This document shows positions 23,931-32,595 of a stretch of DNA of 64,000 bases, piece after piece. Source of the stretch: Glycomyces xiaoerkulensis. Its GTDB lineage: Bacteria > Actinomycetota > Actinomycetes > Mycobacteriales > Micromonosporaceae. The DNA lies in assembly GCF_002798405.1 (NCBI RefSeq), contig NZ_PGGV01000033.1, positions 303,680-367,679 of the forward strand. The letters are read 5' to 3'. Each line of letters starts with the position of its first letter. Position 1 is the first letter of the stretch. Below the pieces are notes generated by a model, which made no database searches, had not been told where the DNA came from, and saw only the letters and a list, made by a program, of their open reading frames with translations. The position numbers and the translations under genes were made by a program.

Positions 23931-25979
23931 TCAAGGGGCCGGCGCCAGCTTGACGCGCCGCAGCAACTGCGCGTTGAGCGCGACCACGATCGTCGAGGCC
24001 GACATCAGCACCGCCCCCACCGCCGGGCTCAGGGTGAACCCGGCCCAGGCCAGGACGCCCGCCGCCAGCGGGATCGCGGCGATGTTGTACCCGGCGGCCC
24101 AGCCGAGGTTCTCGATCATCTTGCGGTGGCTCGCCTTCGACAGCCGCATCACCGCGGCTACCCCGCGCGGGTCCGAGGAGGCCAGGACCACCCCGGCCGA
24201 CTCGATCGCCACGTCGGTGCCGGCCCCGATCGCGATCCCGATATCGGCGCGCGCCAGCGCAGGCGCGTCGTTGACGCCGTCGCCGACCATCGCCACGGTC
24301 AGCCCCCGCGCCTGCAGGTCCGCGACGACGCGGTCCTTGCCGGCGGGCAGCACGTCCGCGAAGACCTCGTCACGGTCTTCGGTGAAGCCGAGGTCCGCGG
24401 CGACGGCCTCGGCCACGGCCCGCGAGTCCCCGGTGATCATCGCGATCTTCCCGACTCCTTGGGCGCGCAGGTCCTCGATGGCCCGCTTCGCCTCCGGGCG
24501 GATCTCGTCCTCGAGGGCGATCGCGCCGAGCACCTTCGATTCGGCGAGCGCGATGAGGTACAGCACGGTCGCGCCCCGTCCCGACCAGGTGTCGATGTCG
24601 CCGCGCAGCGGCTCGGGCGATTCGGTTCCGAGTTCGCGCAGCAGCGCGGGTCCGCCGACGGCGTACCGCTCGCCGTCCACGGCGGCCTCGACGCCCTTGC
24701 CGGTGCGGGAGCGGAAGCCGTCGGCGTGCGCGACCTCGCCGCGGCCGCGGTGGGCCACGATCGCCTTGGCGAGCGGATGCTCGGAGTCGGATTCGACGGC
24801 GGCCGCCACGCGCAGCACCGCGTCCCGGTCGAATCGGTCGGTCCCGGCGATACCGGTGACCTTGTGCGCTCCCTGCGTGAGCGTTCCGGTCTTGTCGAAC
24901 AGGACCGCCTCGGCCGTGCGCATCCGCTCGATCGCGAGCCGGTCCTTCACCAGCAGGCCCGACCGCGCCGACGTCGCGGTCGTGATCGCGACGACCAGCG
25001 GGATGGCCAGACCGAGCGCGTGCGGGCAGGCGATGACCAGGACGGTGACGGTCCGGACCACGGCCGCGCCGGCGTCGCCGAGGAGCGACCAGACCGCGAA
25101 GGTGGTCACCGCGGCGCCCACGGCGATGTAGAACAGCAGCGCCGCGAAGCGGTCGGCGAGGGCCTGGCCGCGTCCCCGCGAGGACCGGGCCTGTTCGACC
25201 AGCCGCCGGATCCCGGCGAGGGCGGTGTCGTCGCCGGTAGCGTCGACGCGGACGCGGATCGCCGAGTCGGTCGCGACGGTGCCGGCCGCCACGCGGTCGC
25301 CGTCGCCCCTGGCGACCGGCCGGGACTCGCCGGTGATCATGGACTCGTCCATTTCCGCCTCGCCCTCGGCGATGACGCCGTCGGCCGGGACTCGGGATCC
25401 CGAGCGGACCAGCACGAGGTCGCCGACGGTCAGGTCGCCGATCGCGACCGGCTCGACCGAGCCGTCACGGCGGAGGCGTTCGGCCCGGTCGGGCAGCAGC
25501 GCCGCGAGCGCGGCCAGGGCCCCTCGGGCCTGGCCGACGGCCTTCATCTCCTGCCAGTGGCCCAGCAGCATGATGGTGACCAGGGCCCCCAGCTCCCACC
25601 AGAACTCGAGGTCGAACGCGCCGAGGCTGGTGGCCAGGGAGGCGATGTAGGCGACCGAGATCGCGGTGGCGATCAGGAGCATCATCCCCGGGGCGCGGTC
25701 CCGCACCTCGCTGAGGCCCCCGGCGAGGAACGGCAGGCCGCCGTATGCGAACAGCGCGGTGCCGAGCACGGGTCCGATCAGTTCGATTCCGGGGAAGTCG
25801 AGTGCGTACCCGAACCAGTCCATGATCATGGGGCTGGTCACGACCACCGGCACGGTCAGGGCCAGACTCAGCCAGAACCTGCGGCGGAACGCCTCCGGGT
25901 CGTGGCCTGCGTGCCGGCCGTGGTCTCCGTGACTCGCCGGGTGTCTCGAGTCCTCGGGGTGCGCATGGTGATCGCTCAT
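23931..25979 (-). CDS. CopB-like P1B-type copper ATPase
   Basis: 682 residues. Instead of a CXXC heavy-metal domain the N-terminus is histidine-rich (nine or so His in the first 26 residues). The membrane metal site is CPH (318-320), the hallmark of the P1B-3 CopB group; TGES is at 217-220 and the phosphorylated Asp at 362 (DKTGTLT). It should export copper (or silver) across the plasma membrane using ATP. GAAGGAG precedes the ATG. A perfect CsoR-type operator 42 bases upstream suggests copper-induced expression; csoR itself is not in the window. Confidence 0.92.
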   Translation of the reverse strand: MSDHHAHPEDSRHPASHGDHGRHAGHDPEAFRRRFWLSLALTVPVVVTSPMIMDWFGYALDFPGIELIGPVLGTALFAYGGLPFLAGGLSEVRDRAPGMMLLIATAISVAYIASLATSLGAFDLEFWWELGALVTIMLLGHWQEMKAVGQARGALAALAALLPDRAERLRRDGSVEPVAIGDLTVGDLVLVRSGSRVPADGVIAEGEAEMDESMITGESRPVARGDGDRVAAGTVATDSAIRVRVDATGDDTALAGIRRLVEQARSSRGRGQALADRFAALLFYIAVGAAVTTFAVWSLLGDAGAAVVRTVTVLVIACPHALGLAIPLVVAITTATSARSGLLVKDRLAIERMRTAEAVLFDKTGTLTQGAHKVTGIAGTDRFDRDAVLRVAAAVESDSEHPLAKAIVAHRGRGEVAHADGFRSRTGKGVEAAVDGERYAVGGPALLRELGTESPEPLRGDIDTWSGRGATVLYLIALAESKVLGAIALEDEIRPEAKRAIEDLRAQGVGKIAMITGDSRAVAEAVAADLGFTEDRDEVFADVLPAGKDRVVADLQARGLTVAMVGDGVNDAPALARADIGIAIGAGTDVAIESAGVVLASSDPRGVAAVMRLSKASHRKMIENLGWAAGYNIAAIPLAAGVLAWAGFTLSPAVGAVLMSASTIVVALNAQLLRRVKLAPAP

Positions 25980-26020
25980 TCTTGAGGCTCCTTCCGCTGG
26001 ACGAACGCCTGGAGCACATT

Positions 26021-26037
26021 ATACCCCGTGGGGGTAT
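26021..26037. promoter_or_regulatory. CsoR-type copper operator
   Basis: ATACCCC-GTG-GGGGTAT, a perfect 7+3+7 palindrome matching the known CsoR consensus (TACCCC...GGGGTA), 42 bases before the CopB ATG. Confidence 0.85.
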
Positions 26038-26107
26038 ACGGATTGGAGCGGCCGGTCCCGCTCCCCGCCGAAGCATCGGGCCGATCCATAGCGGTGCTGT
26101 AGCCGGA

Positions 26108-26136
26108 TTGCAAAGTCATGCTGTGAAATGTAGTAT
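26108..26136 (+). promoter_or_regulatory. Sigma-A-like promoter of the ABC/Xre operon
   Basis: TTGCAA (26108-26113), 17-base spacer, TAGTAT (26131-26136). One of the clearest two-element promoters in the window; local A+T is raised. Confidence 0.7.
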
Positions 26137-26139
26137 GAC
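26115..26139. promoter_or_regulatory. Inverted-repeat operator inside the ABC operon promoter
   Basis: GTCATGCT (26115-26122) and AGTATGAC (26132-26139) form a 25-bp imperfect palindrome (seven of eight pairs) covering the spacer and -10. A repressor here would block transcription. The Xre protein at the end of the operon is a candidate, by inference. Confidence 0.55.
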
Positions 26140-26176
26140 TGCTATCAAACGACAGACTTGTACGACGGAGGTGACC

Positions 26177-27103
26177 ATGGCGCACGCCCCGGCCCCCGAC
26201 GGACCCGCCATCGCCGTGTCCGACCTGCGGATGCGATACGGCGACAAGGAGGTCCTCTCCGGCCTCGACCTCACCGTCGAACCCGGAGGCGTCACCGCCC
26301 TGCTCGGCCCCAACGGGGCCGGCAAGACCACCACGGTCGAGATCCTCGAAGGCTTCCGCGCCCGCAGCGGCGGCGAAGTCGAGGTCTTCGGCCTCGACCC
26401 CGAGCACGGCGACGAGCGCTGGCGGGCGAAGATGGGCATCGTCCTCCAGGAGTGGAACGACAACGGCAAGTGGCGCGTGCGGGACCTCCTCGCCCACTTC
26501 GCCGACTACTACCGCCCCTACTCCGACCCGTGGGAGGCAGACGGCCTGCTCGAACTCGTCGGCCTCGCCGGCGAGGCCAAGCAGCGCGTCCAGACCCTCT
26601 CGGGCGGGCAGCGCCGGCGCCTCGACGTCGCCGCAGGCATCGTCGGCCGTCCGAGCCTGCTGTTCCTCGACGAACCCACCACCGGCTTCGACCCGCACGC
26701 CCGCCGCGAGTTCCATGAACTCATCCACCGGCTCACCGACATGGAGGGTGTCACGGTCCTGCTCACCACCCACGACCTCGACGAGGCGGAGAAGCTCGCC
26801 GACCGCATCCTCATCCTCGCGGGCGGCCGCATCATCGCCGACGGTTCTCCTGACGCCCTCGCCCGGGCCGCGGCCACCAGCGCCGAGGTCAAGTGGATGC
26901 AGGACGGGCGGCGCCAGGTCCACGCCACCGACGACGCCACCGGCTTCGTCCGAAAGCTGCTGGCGGCCGACGACGGGGCCGTCCGCGACCTGGAGGTCCA
27001 CAGCGCCAACCTGGAAGACGCCTATCTGACCCTGGTGGAGCGGTTCGAGTCCGGGGAGGCCGAAGCCGCGGTCGACCGATTCAGAAAGGAGGTCTCGAGG
27101 TGA
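26177..27103 (+). CDS. ABC transporter ATP-binding protein
   Basis: 308 residues. Walker A LLGPNGAGKTTTVE, Q-loop VLQEWND, signature LSGGQRRRLDVA, Walker B LLFLDEPTTGFDP, switch His in TTHDLDEA; the C-terminal ~80 residues are the extra domain of DrrA-like exporters. It powers an ABC-2 exporter with the next gene. ATG 26177 follows a full GGAGGTGA ribosome binding site. It overlaps the permease gene by four bases. Confidence 0.92.
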   Translation: MAHAPAPDGPAIAVSDLRMRYGDKEVLSGLDLTVEPGGVTALLGPNGAGKTTTVEILEGFRARSGGEVEVFGLDPEHGDERWRAKMGIVLQEWNDNGKWRVRDLLAHFADYYRPYSDPWEADGLLELVGLAGEAKQRVQTLSGGQRRRLDVAAGIVGRPSLLFLDEPTTGFDPHARREFHELIHRLTDMEGVTVLLTTHDLDEAEKLADRILILAGGRIIADGSPDALARAAATSAEVKWMQDGRRQVHATDDATGFVRKLLAADDGAVRDLEVHSANLEDAYLTLVERFESGEAEAAVDRFRKEVSR

Positions 27104-27951
27104 ACCCCACCCTCCACGCCTACAGGACCGGCTGGCGCCGCGCCCTCATCGAGACCCGGATCTCCCTGACCACGCCATCCGATGTGCTCGGTTACGTCCT
27201 CCCGGTCGGCATCGCCGTGGTGGTGCTGCTGTTCCTGCGCGGCGTCGACATCGAAGGCGCGCCGGTCTCCCTGGGCTCGATGAACATGCCGAGCCTGGTC
27301 GGCATGTTCATCGTCTGGGGCGGCGTCTTCGGCGTTCTCGGCATCCTGGTCATGGACCGCACCAACGGCACGCTCCTGCGCGCCAAGTCGATGCCCGGCG
27401 GCATGACCGGATACCTGATCGGCCACATCGGGTCGATCGCGCTGTTCACCGCCGCCGGCGTCGTCGTGCTGCTCGCGGTCGGCCTGCTGCTGTTCGACGG
27501 CCTCGAATTCGGCTCCCCGGACCGCTGGCTGACGTTCCTGGCGGTGCTCGCCCTGGGAATGGCCGCCACGATGCCGATCGGGGCCGTGCTGGGGGCGCTC
27601 ATCGACAACCCCCGCAACATGGGCGTGGTCATGCTGCCCTTCATGGCGCTCATGGCCGTCTCCGGCATCTTCTACCCGCTCGGCGGCATGCCCGGCTGGG
27701 CGCAGGCCGTCGGTCAGGTCTTCCCGATGTACTGGGCCGGCCTCGGCATGCGCCACGCGATGCTGGCGGACTCGGCCGTGGTGGTCGAGATCGGCGGGTC
27801 CTGGCGCACGCTCACCATGTTCGCCGTGCTGGCGGCCTGGTCGATCACGGCCTTGGCGGCCGCACCGAAGCTGCTGAGCCGCATGGCCCGCCGCGAATCC
27901 GGCTCCACCATGGCCGCGAGGCGCCAGAAGATGTACCAGGAGTGGGGGTAA
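27100..27951 (+). CDS. ABC-2 type permease
   Basis: 283 residues, GTG start inside the stop of the ATPase gene (GTGA). About six membrane helices: near 30-50, 65-90, 110-135, 150-165, 175-195 and 235-255. The conserved ABC-2 region MLPFMALMAVSGIFYPLGGMP is split over helices 5 and the following loop. Exports an unknown substrate such as a drug or lipid. Confidence 0.88.
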   Translation: MNPTLHAYRTGWRRALIETRISLTTPSDVLGYVLPVGIAVVVLLFLRGVDIEGAPVSLGSMNMPSLVGMFIVWGGVFGVLGILVMDRTNGTLLRAKSMPGGMTGYLIGHIGSIALFTAAGVVVLLAVGLLLFDGLEFGSPDRWLTFLAVLALGMAATMPIGAVLGALIDNPRNMGVVMLPFMALMAVSGIFYPLGGMPGWAQAVGQVFPMYWAGLGMRHAMLADSAVVVEIGGSWRTLTMFAVLAAWSITALAAAPKLLSRMARRESGSTMAARRQKMYQEWG

Positions 27952-27956
27952 GGGCC

Positions 27957-28184
27957 GTGGCCGACGACGTCGTCTACAACCGGATCGCCGTGCTGCGCGC
28001 CGAGCGCGGGATCTCGCGCCGACGCCTCGCCGACGCCCTCGGCGTCCACTACCAGACGGTCGGCTACCTCGAACGCGGCGAATACAGTCCCAGCCTCCAC
28101 CTGGCGCTCAAGATCGCCGAGCACTTCGAGGTCCCGGTCGAGGTCGTCTTCTCCACCAAGCCGTTCCCCCGCATCGGGACCTGA
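27957..28184 (+). CDS. Small Xre-family HTH regulator
   Basis: 75 residues, essentially only a helix-turn-helix: RIAVLRAERGISRRRLADALGV then HYQTVGYLERGEYSPSLHLALKI. This YozG-like group often accompanies small ABC-2 exporters. GTG start five bases after the permease stop; last gene of the three-gene operon and probable regulator of it. Confidence 0.88.
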   Translation: MADDVVYNRIAVLRAERGISRRRLADALGVHYQTVGYLERGEYSPSLHLALKIAEHFEVPVEVVFSTKPFPRIGT

Positions 28185-28207
28185 CCGAGGAAACCGGGGA
28201 AACCCCG

Positions 28208-28250
28208 AGTTCCGGCCCCGCGCCCCGCACCCGGGCGCGGGGCCGGAACT
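28208..28250. terminator. 18-bp bidirectional terminator hairpin
   Basis: Arms 28208-28225 and 28233-28250 are perfectly complementary (AGTTCCGGCCCCGCGCCC on the left), with a 7-base loop. It lies between the convergent Xre and DUF2550 genes; the right arm runs into the DUF2550 stop codon. Confidence 0.8.
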
Positions 28251-28683
28251 ACTCGAAATCGCGAAAGGCCGCTCCCGGGGGAGCGGCCTCGAGCCAGGAG
28301 AGGAAACCGGTGACTGCGGAGTCGGTCATCGCCAACTCGACGTCACCGGTGGGACTCTTGCAATGGAGGATCTCCACATCGGGCGGGAATATCTGCGCCT
28401 CGGCACCGGCCGGTTCCCGCCGTTCGGCCACTTGGAGCTCGGACCGGGAGAGGGTGTACCTGGGGCCGAACGCGAGGGAGAACATCCGGTACCAGAGCAA
28501 CGTCCCCCGGTCGTACACGGCGAAGCCGGGGGCCCAGCCCCGCCCGGCCATGCGCCGGGACAGCCGTGCCGCCATCGCCACCGACCCGAACCGGGACAGC
28601 GCCGACCGCCGCACGTACGTCAGGATCAGGAACACCGCGACGGCCGCCGCGAGGGCGGCGGCGACGAGCAGTGCTTTCAACAT
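28249..28683 (-). CDS. DUF2550 membrane-anchored protein
   Basis: 144 residues: one N-terminal membrane helix (about 4-22) and a soluble domain with GWAPGFAVYDRGTLLWYRMFSLAFGPRY, the DUF2550 signature region. Function unknown. The family is nearly always encoded directly after atpC in actinobacteria, as here (gap of four bases). Confidence 0.88.
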   Translation of the reverse strand: MLKALLVAAALAAAVAVFLILTYVRRSALSRFGSVAMAARLSRRMAGRGWAPGFAVYDRGTLLWYRMFSLAFGPRYTLSRSELQVAERREPAGAEAQIFPPDVEILHCKSPTGDVELAMTDSAVTGFLSWLEAAPPGAAFRDFE

Positions 28684-28687
28684 GGGA

Positions 28688-28969
28688 TCAGGCTGCGGCG
28701 GATTCGACCGCCTCGGCGGTCTCGGCCAGGACCGTCACCCCGTCGGTGGTCACCGACAGGAAACCGCCTTCGATCCGCCACGACCGCTCGGGGCCGTCGG
28801 CGGGGACGATGCGGACGACGCTGTCGACCTGGAGCTCACCGAGCATCGGCTGATGGCCGGGGAGGATGCCGAGTTCGCCTTCGGTGGTGCGAGCGTAGAG
28901 GGCCTCCGCCTCACCGGACCACACCTTCGACTCGACCGCTACGAGTTCGACGTTCAGTTGGCCTGCCAC
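28688..28969 (-). CDS. atpC: F0F1 ATP synthase subunit epsilon (short form)
   Basis: 93 residues: the N-terminal beta-sandwich is complete (LNVELVAVESKVWSGEAEAL; GELGILPGHQPMLGEL), but the C-terminal helical hairpin is absent. Usual length is about 120-135. That hairpin inhibits ATP hydrolysis in many bacteria. GTG start with GAAGGAG upstream. Unusually, atpD is not upstream: a promoter (TTCGAC, 18 bases, TAGACT) and then the crp gene with its terminator lie there. Confidence 0.9.
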   Translation of the reverse strand: MAGQLNVELVAVESKVWSGEAEALYARTTEGELGILPGHQPMLGELQVDSVVRIVPADGPERSWRIEGGFLSVTTDGVTVLAETAEAVESAAA

Positions 28970-29008
28970 AAACGCTCCTTCAAACCGGCTCCGAGGATGG
29001 TTACCGGA

Positions 29009-29038
29009 AGTCTAGACGCCGACAGGTCCCTCGTCGAA
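29009..29038 (-). promoter_or_regulatory. Promoter of atpC-DUF2550
   Basis: Minus strand TTCGAC (29033-29038), 18 bases, TAGACT (29009-29014), about 40 bases before the atpC GTG. It explains how atpC is expressed away from the rest of the ATP synthase genes. Confidence 0.5.
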
Positions 29039-29078
29039 TCCCCCATAAGCGGGAGCCTGGGAGATCACTCCCTTGGAC

Positions 29079-29116
29079 GCCGACGGCCCCCGGCCGTGGG
29101 GCCGGGGGCCGTCGGC
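29079..29116. terminator. 17-bp hairpin after crp
   Basis: GCCGACGGCCCCCGGCC (29079-29095) pairs perfectly with 29100-29116 across GTGG. It lies just past the crp stop and isolates crp from atpC. Confidence 0.75.
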
Positions 29117-29128
29117 GGTGCGGACCGG

Positions 29129-29806
29129 TCAGACGCGGGCGCGCCGGGCCAGGCGCTCGGGGTCCATGATGATGACGCTCTTGCCGTCCAGGCGCAGCCA
29201 ACCGCGGCCGGCGAAATCAGCCAGGGCCTTGTTGACCGTCTCGCGGGAGGCGCCGACCAATTGCGCCAGCTCCTCCTGCGTCAGGTCGTGCGTGACTCGC
29301 AGCACGCCGCCGTCGCGGGTGCCGAAGCGGCTCGCCATGTGCAGCAGCGCCTTCGCCACCCGGCCGGGCACGTCGGTGAAGATCAGGTCGGCCATGGAGT
29401 CGTTGGTGCGGCGCAGCCGGCGCGCGATCACCCGCAGCAACTGCTCGGCGATCTCGGGCCGATTGGCCAGCCACGGACGCAGCGCGGTCTTCGACAGCCG
29501 GGCCAGGCGGGTGTCGGTCAGGGCGGTGGCGGTGGCGGTGCGCGGGCCCGGGTCGAACAGGGCCAGCTCCCCGACCATGTCGGAGGGCCCCATGACCGCG
29601 ATCAGGTTCTGGCGGCCGTCGGCGGAACGGCGCCCGAGCTTCACCTTCCCGGACATGACGATGTAGAGACTGTCGCCCGGCTCGTTCTCGGTGAAGACGG
29701 TCTGGCCCTTGTTGACGTCGATGTACTCCATCTCTTTGATGAGCGACTCGACAGCTTCGGGGTCCACGCCCTTGAACAGCGCGGCCCTGGCCAATACATC
29801 TTCCAT
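29129..29806 (-). CDS. crp: Crp/Fnr-family global regulator
   Basis: 225 residues, cAMP receptor protein of the actinobacterial (Rv3676/GlxR) type. Cyclic-nucleotide domain about 1-120 with [19 protein letters not shown] in the cAMP-binding cassette, and a C-terminal winged helix with the recognition helix [17 protein letters not shown] 29806 ([11 protein letters not shown]) matches where homologues begin; the upstream GTG 29818 lacks a ribosome site, while AAAGG serves the ATG. Near marP, nth and tlpA as in mycobacteria. Confidence 0.93.
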   Translation of the reverse strand: MEDVLARAALFKGVDPEAVESLIKEMEYIDVNKGQTVFTENEPGDSLYIVMSGKVKLGRRSADGRQNLIAVMGPSDMVGELALFDPGPRTATATALTDTRLARLSKTALRPWLANRPEIAEQLLRVIARRLRRTNDSMADLIFTDVPGRVAKALLHMASRFGTRDGGVLRVTHDLTQEELAQLVGASRETVNKALADFAGRGWLRLDGKSVIIMDPERLARRARV

Positions 29807-30054
29807 GTCCGTTCGCACCTTTCTTCAACGCACCGCTAGTGCAAGTACTGAGTCTATGCCTCTTGTCCGCATTGCGGGAGCGAGACCCCCGTAAATCCAC
29901 ATGCGCACCGTCGGCACCGATATGTCATCCGAATCCGAATGAAGGCGCACCTGCGGTTCCGCTAATCACGGCGTGAGCATAGACTCACCCGGCGAGCAGG
30001 GGTTTCACCCGAAAGCCGCAGTACCGACCGGCGACGACCGCTACAGCCTACCGC

Positions 30055-31335
30055 CTATGCGACGCCACGCCCACCCCCGTGAGCAGCCTTCACGCCGGGA
30101 ATCGCGCGTGAACGCGCCGACCGTAACGTGCACGAGCCCGTGTCGACCGGCCCCGGGGCCGACTCGCCGGCGTCCAGGACCGGCGACGATTCGGCCATCG
30201 TCAGCGCGTAACCGGTCTCCGGATCGTCGACCGCGGCCGCGAAGACCACCCCGGCCACCTCGCCCTCGGGAGTGAGCATCGGCCCACCCGAATTGCCGCC
30301 GATGATCGTCGCGTACAACTGGTAGACCTCCCGGGTCACCGTCCCCGAGTTGTAGATGTCGGGCCCCGACACCACCCGCGCCTCGCGCACCCGCGCCGCG
30401 GTCGGCGTGTAGCCCGCCCCGCCCGGGTAGCCCAGCACGATCGCGTCCTCGCCCGAAGCGGTCTGCCCGTCCGCGAGCGGCAGCGCCGGCGCGTCCAGGC
30501 CCGGCACCGAGAGCACCGCCAGGTCCCGCTCGGCGTCGAACACCACCACCTCGGCGTCCATCCGCGTCCCGGCCGACTCCACCTGCACGTGCTCGGTCCC
30601 CGCCACCACGTGCGCGTTCGTCGCCACCAGATCGTCGGCGTACACGAAACTCGAGCCCTCGATCTGCCGGTCGCACGCCGGCGCCGAACCGTGCACCTTC
30701 AGCACCGACGGCTCCGAACCGGTCACCACGCCCGAGGCCGCCAGCTCCGGGTCCGGCGGCTCGACCGGCCGCACCTCGGTCGGGTCCAGTCCGGAGATCA
30801 CGTCGGGGAACTCCGAGGTGTCCAGCGACTCCCGCATCGAGTCGTACACGCCCTTGACCGCCTCGGGCATGTGCCGGTCGATTCCGCCCACCAGACTCGA
30901 GTGCCGCACGGCGCTGGCCACCGCGGGCATGCCGGCGTTCGCCAGCGGCGCGGCGGCCATCCAGGTCACCAGCAGCACCGCCACCACCGACACCACCGGC
31001 CCGGCCAGATGGTCGAGCCGACGGGTTCCGTTGGTGCGCAGCCGTCTGCGGATCCTGAACCCGAGCGCGGTGAACAGCGCCTGCCCGCCGAGGGCGAGCG
31101 CGAACACCACCACCAGCGCGGCGACGAGCTTCGCGAGCGGGTCGGTGTAGAAGTCGGCGGCCATCGGCGCCAACTGGACCCCCAGCAGCGCCCCGCCCAG
31201 GAACCCCAGGAACGTCGCCGCCGAGATGATGAAGCCCTGCCGGTAGCCGTTGATCGCGAACAGAAGCGCGAGCAGGACGATGAGGACGTCTACCAGCAGG
31301 CCGCCGCCGGCCCCCATGAGCGCTTCTTCCTGCAT
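30055..31335 (-). CDS. marP: Membrane serine protease MarP-like (CvpA domain + trypsin-like)
   Basis: 426 residues. Four membrane helices of a CvpA/colicin-V-production type domain (about 12-130) anchor a periplasmic chymotrypsin-fold protease with His242 (TNAHVV), Asp271 (ERDLAVL) and Ser349 (GGNSGGPML). Cys221 and a C-terminal Cys (TGSC) may form the disulfide described for MarP. In M. tuberculosis MarP is needed for acid resistance. GGAGG precedes ATG 31335, seven bases after the preceding gene's stop. Last gene of a co-directional run with the CoA pyrophosphatase, TlpA lipoprotein and nth. Confidence 0.92.
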   Translation of the reverse strand: MQEEALMGAGGGLLVDVLIVLLALLFAINGYRQGFIISAATFLGFLGGALLGVQLAPMAADFYTDPLAKLVAALVVVFALALGGQALFTALGFRIRRRLRTNGTRRLDHLAGPVVSVVAVLLVTWMAAAPLANAGMPAVASAVRHSSLVGGIDRHMPEAVKGVYDSMRESLDTSEFPDVISGLDPTEVRPVEPPDPELAASGVVTGSEPSVLKVHGSAPACDRQIEGSSFVYADDLVATNAHVVAGTEHVQVESAGTRMDAEVVVFDAERDLAVLSVPGLDAPALPLADGQTASGEDAIVLGYPGGAGYTPTAARVREARVVSGPDIYNSGTVTREVYQLYATIIGGNSGGPMLTPEGEVAGVVFAAAVDDPETGYALTMAESSPVLDAGESAPGPVDTGSCTLRSARSRAIPGVKAAHGGGRGVA

Positions 31336-31342
31336 GGCCCTC

Positions 31343-32029
31343 CTAGTACCGCTCGAGCCGCATCATCCGGTCAGTGTTCCACGGCCGGGCCCAGCCGCCC
31401 AATTCGAGCAGCCACGACAGTACCCCGGCGGTGAAGCCCCAGATCAGGGGTACGCCGTCGACTCGGAAGCCGGGTCCGGTACGGCCCGAGGGGTACCGGA
31501 CCGTTCCGCGCGAGTCGGGATCGGCCAGGGCCTCGATCGGCACCAGGTGCGAGGCGGCGACCTCCTCCTCGGCCACGGGGGTGACCGGGTGCGGCCGGCG
31601 CCACAACCCGAGCACCGTCGTCACCGCGAACCCCGAGACGGGGATCCACACCGGAGGGAGGGTTCCGCCGACGTCGACGCTGCCCGGGTCGACCGCCAGT
31701 TCCTCGGCGGCCTCGCGCAGCGCGGTGGCGGCGGTGTCGGCGTCGTCGGGATCGGCCGCGCCGCCGGGGAAGGCGACCTCTCCGGCGTGGTGGCGCAGCC
31801 CGCCGGCGCGCTGCTGCAGCAGCACCGACGGGCCGCCGGCCCGTTCTGACAGCAGCACCAGGACCGACGCGGTCCGGGCGCCGTCGTCGGGGGAGTACAG
31901 GAGGGAGGCCTCGGCGGCCGGGCGGGACACCCGCGGGCCGTGCTCGCGTCCGGCGGCCTCCAGCAGCGGCCGCCACCACCGCGGCAGCGGTTCGGCCGCG
32001 GTGTACGGGGCGGTGCGGTCGGCGGTCAC
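31343..32029 (-). CDS. Nudix CoA pyrophosphatase-like protein
   Basis: 228 residues. The Nudix box FPGGAADPDDADTAATALREAAEEL is the CoA-pyrophosphatase (NudL/YeaB) variant; REAAEE carries the metal-binding glutamates. LLQQRAGGLRHHAGEVAF is the CoA-type upstream motif. It probably hydrolyses CoA or acyl-CoA to phosphopantetheine. GTG start overlaps the TlpA stop by four bases (GTGA). Confidence 0.88.
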   Translation of the reverse strand: MTADRTAPYTAAEPLPRWWRPLLEAAGREHGPRVSRPAAEASLLYSPDDGARTASVLVLLSERAGGPSVLLQQRAGGLRHHAGEVAFPGGAADPDDADTAATALREAAEELAVDPGSVDVGGTLPPVWIPVSGFAVTTVLGLWRRPHPVTPVAEEEVAASHLVPIEALADPDSRGTVRYPSGRTGPGFRVDGVPLIWGFTAGVLSWLLELGGWARPWNTDRMMRLERY

Positions 32030-32595
32030 GGCAGCTCCATGCCGAACGCCTTCGACGCGGTCTCGGTGAGGCCCTGGGCGGTCACGCCGGGCTCGGTGAC
32101 CAGTTCGGCGACCCGCCCGTCGGGGGCGACGAACGCCACGCCCGGCAGCGCGGGGACGCCGAGCGCGGTCCGGACCCGTTCGTCGGCGTCGAACACCGAC
32201 GGGTAGGACAGGTCGAAGTCTTCGGCGAACCAGCGCCCCCGGTCGACGGTGTCGGCCGTGTCCACGCCGAGGACGTCGATGCGGTCGCCGTGGTCCTGGT
32301 AGAACGCCTCGATCTCGGGCGCCTCCTCGACGCACGGACCGCACCAGCTCGCCCACAGCACCAGCACGAGCGGCCGGTCCGGGCGGAGGCCGACTTCGGT
32401 GGCGGTGCCGTCGCCCAGGCACGGCAGCGACAGTTCGCCGAGCGGCTCCACCGGCGTCGTGCCCGGTTCGCACGCGACCGACCAGGTCGGCTCCGGGGCC
32501 GCCTCGGAGGCGGGGGGCGCGGAGCCGGGGTCGCCGCCCGAGCATCCGGAGGCGGCCAGCATCGCCGCCGCGGCCAGGGGGAGCGCCCGCCTCAC
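32026..32595 (-). CDS. TlpA/ResA-like thioredoxin lipoprotein
   Basis: 189 residues. Signal with lipobox-like ASGC (Cys about 18), a spacer with two further cysteines, then a thioredoxin fold with WASWCGPC. It is a membrane-tethered extracytoplasmic disulfide reductase or oxidase. GTG start overlaps the nth stop by four bases. Mycobacterial homologue Rv3673c occupies the same place between nth and the Nudix gene. Confidence 0.88.
   Translation of the reverse strand: MRRALPLAAAAMLAASGCSGGDPGSAPPASEAAPEPTWSVACEPGTTPVEPLGELSLPCLGDGTATEVGLRPDRPLVLVLWASWCGPCVEEAPEIEAFYQDHGDRIDVLGVDTADTVDRGRWFAEDFDLSYPSVFDADERVRTALGVPALPGVAFVAPDGRVAELVTEPGVTAQGLTETASKAFGMELP

Noticed and set aside
29973-29988. GTGAG-N6-CTCAC near crp as a CRP site
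   Set aside because: The GTGA/TCAC half-sites are eight bases apart, not six as in the CRP consensus.
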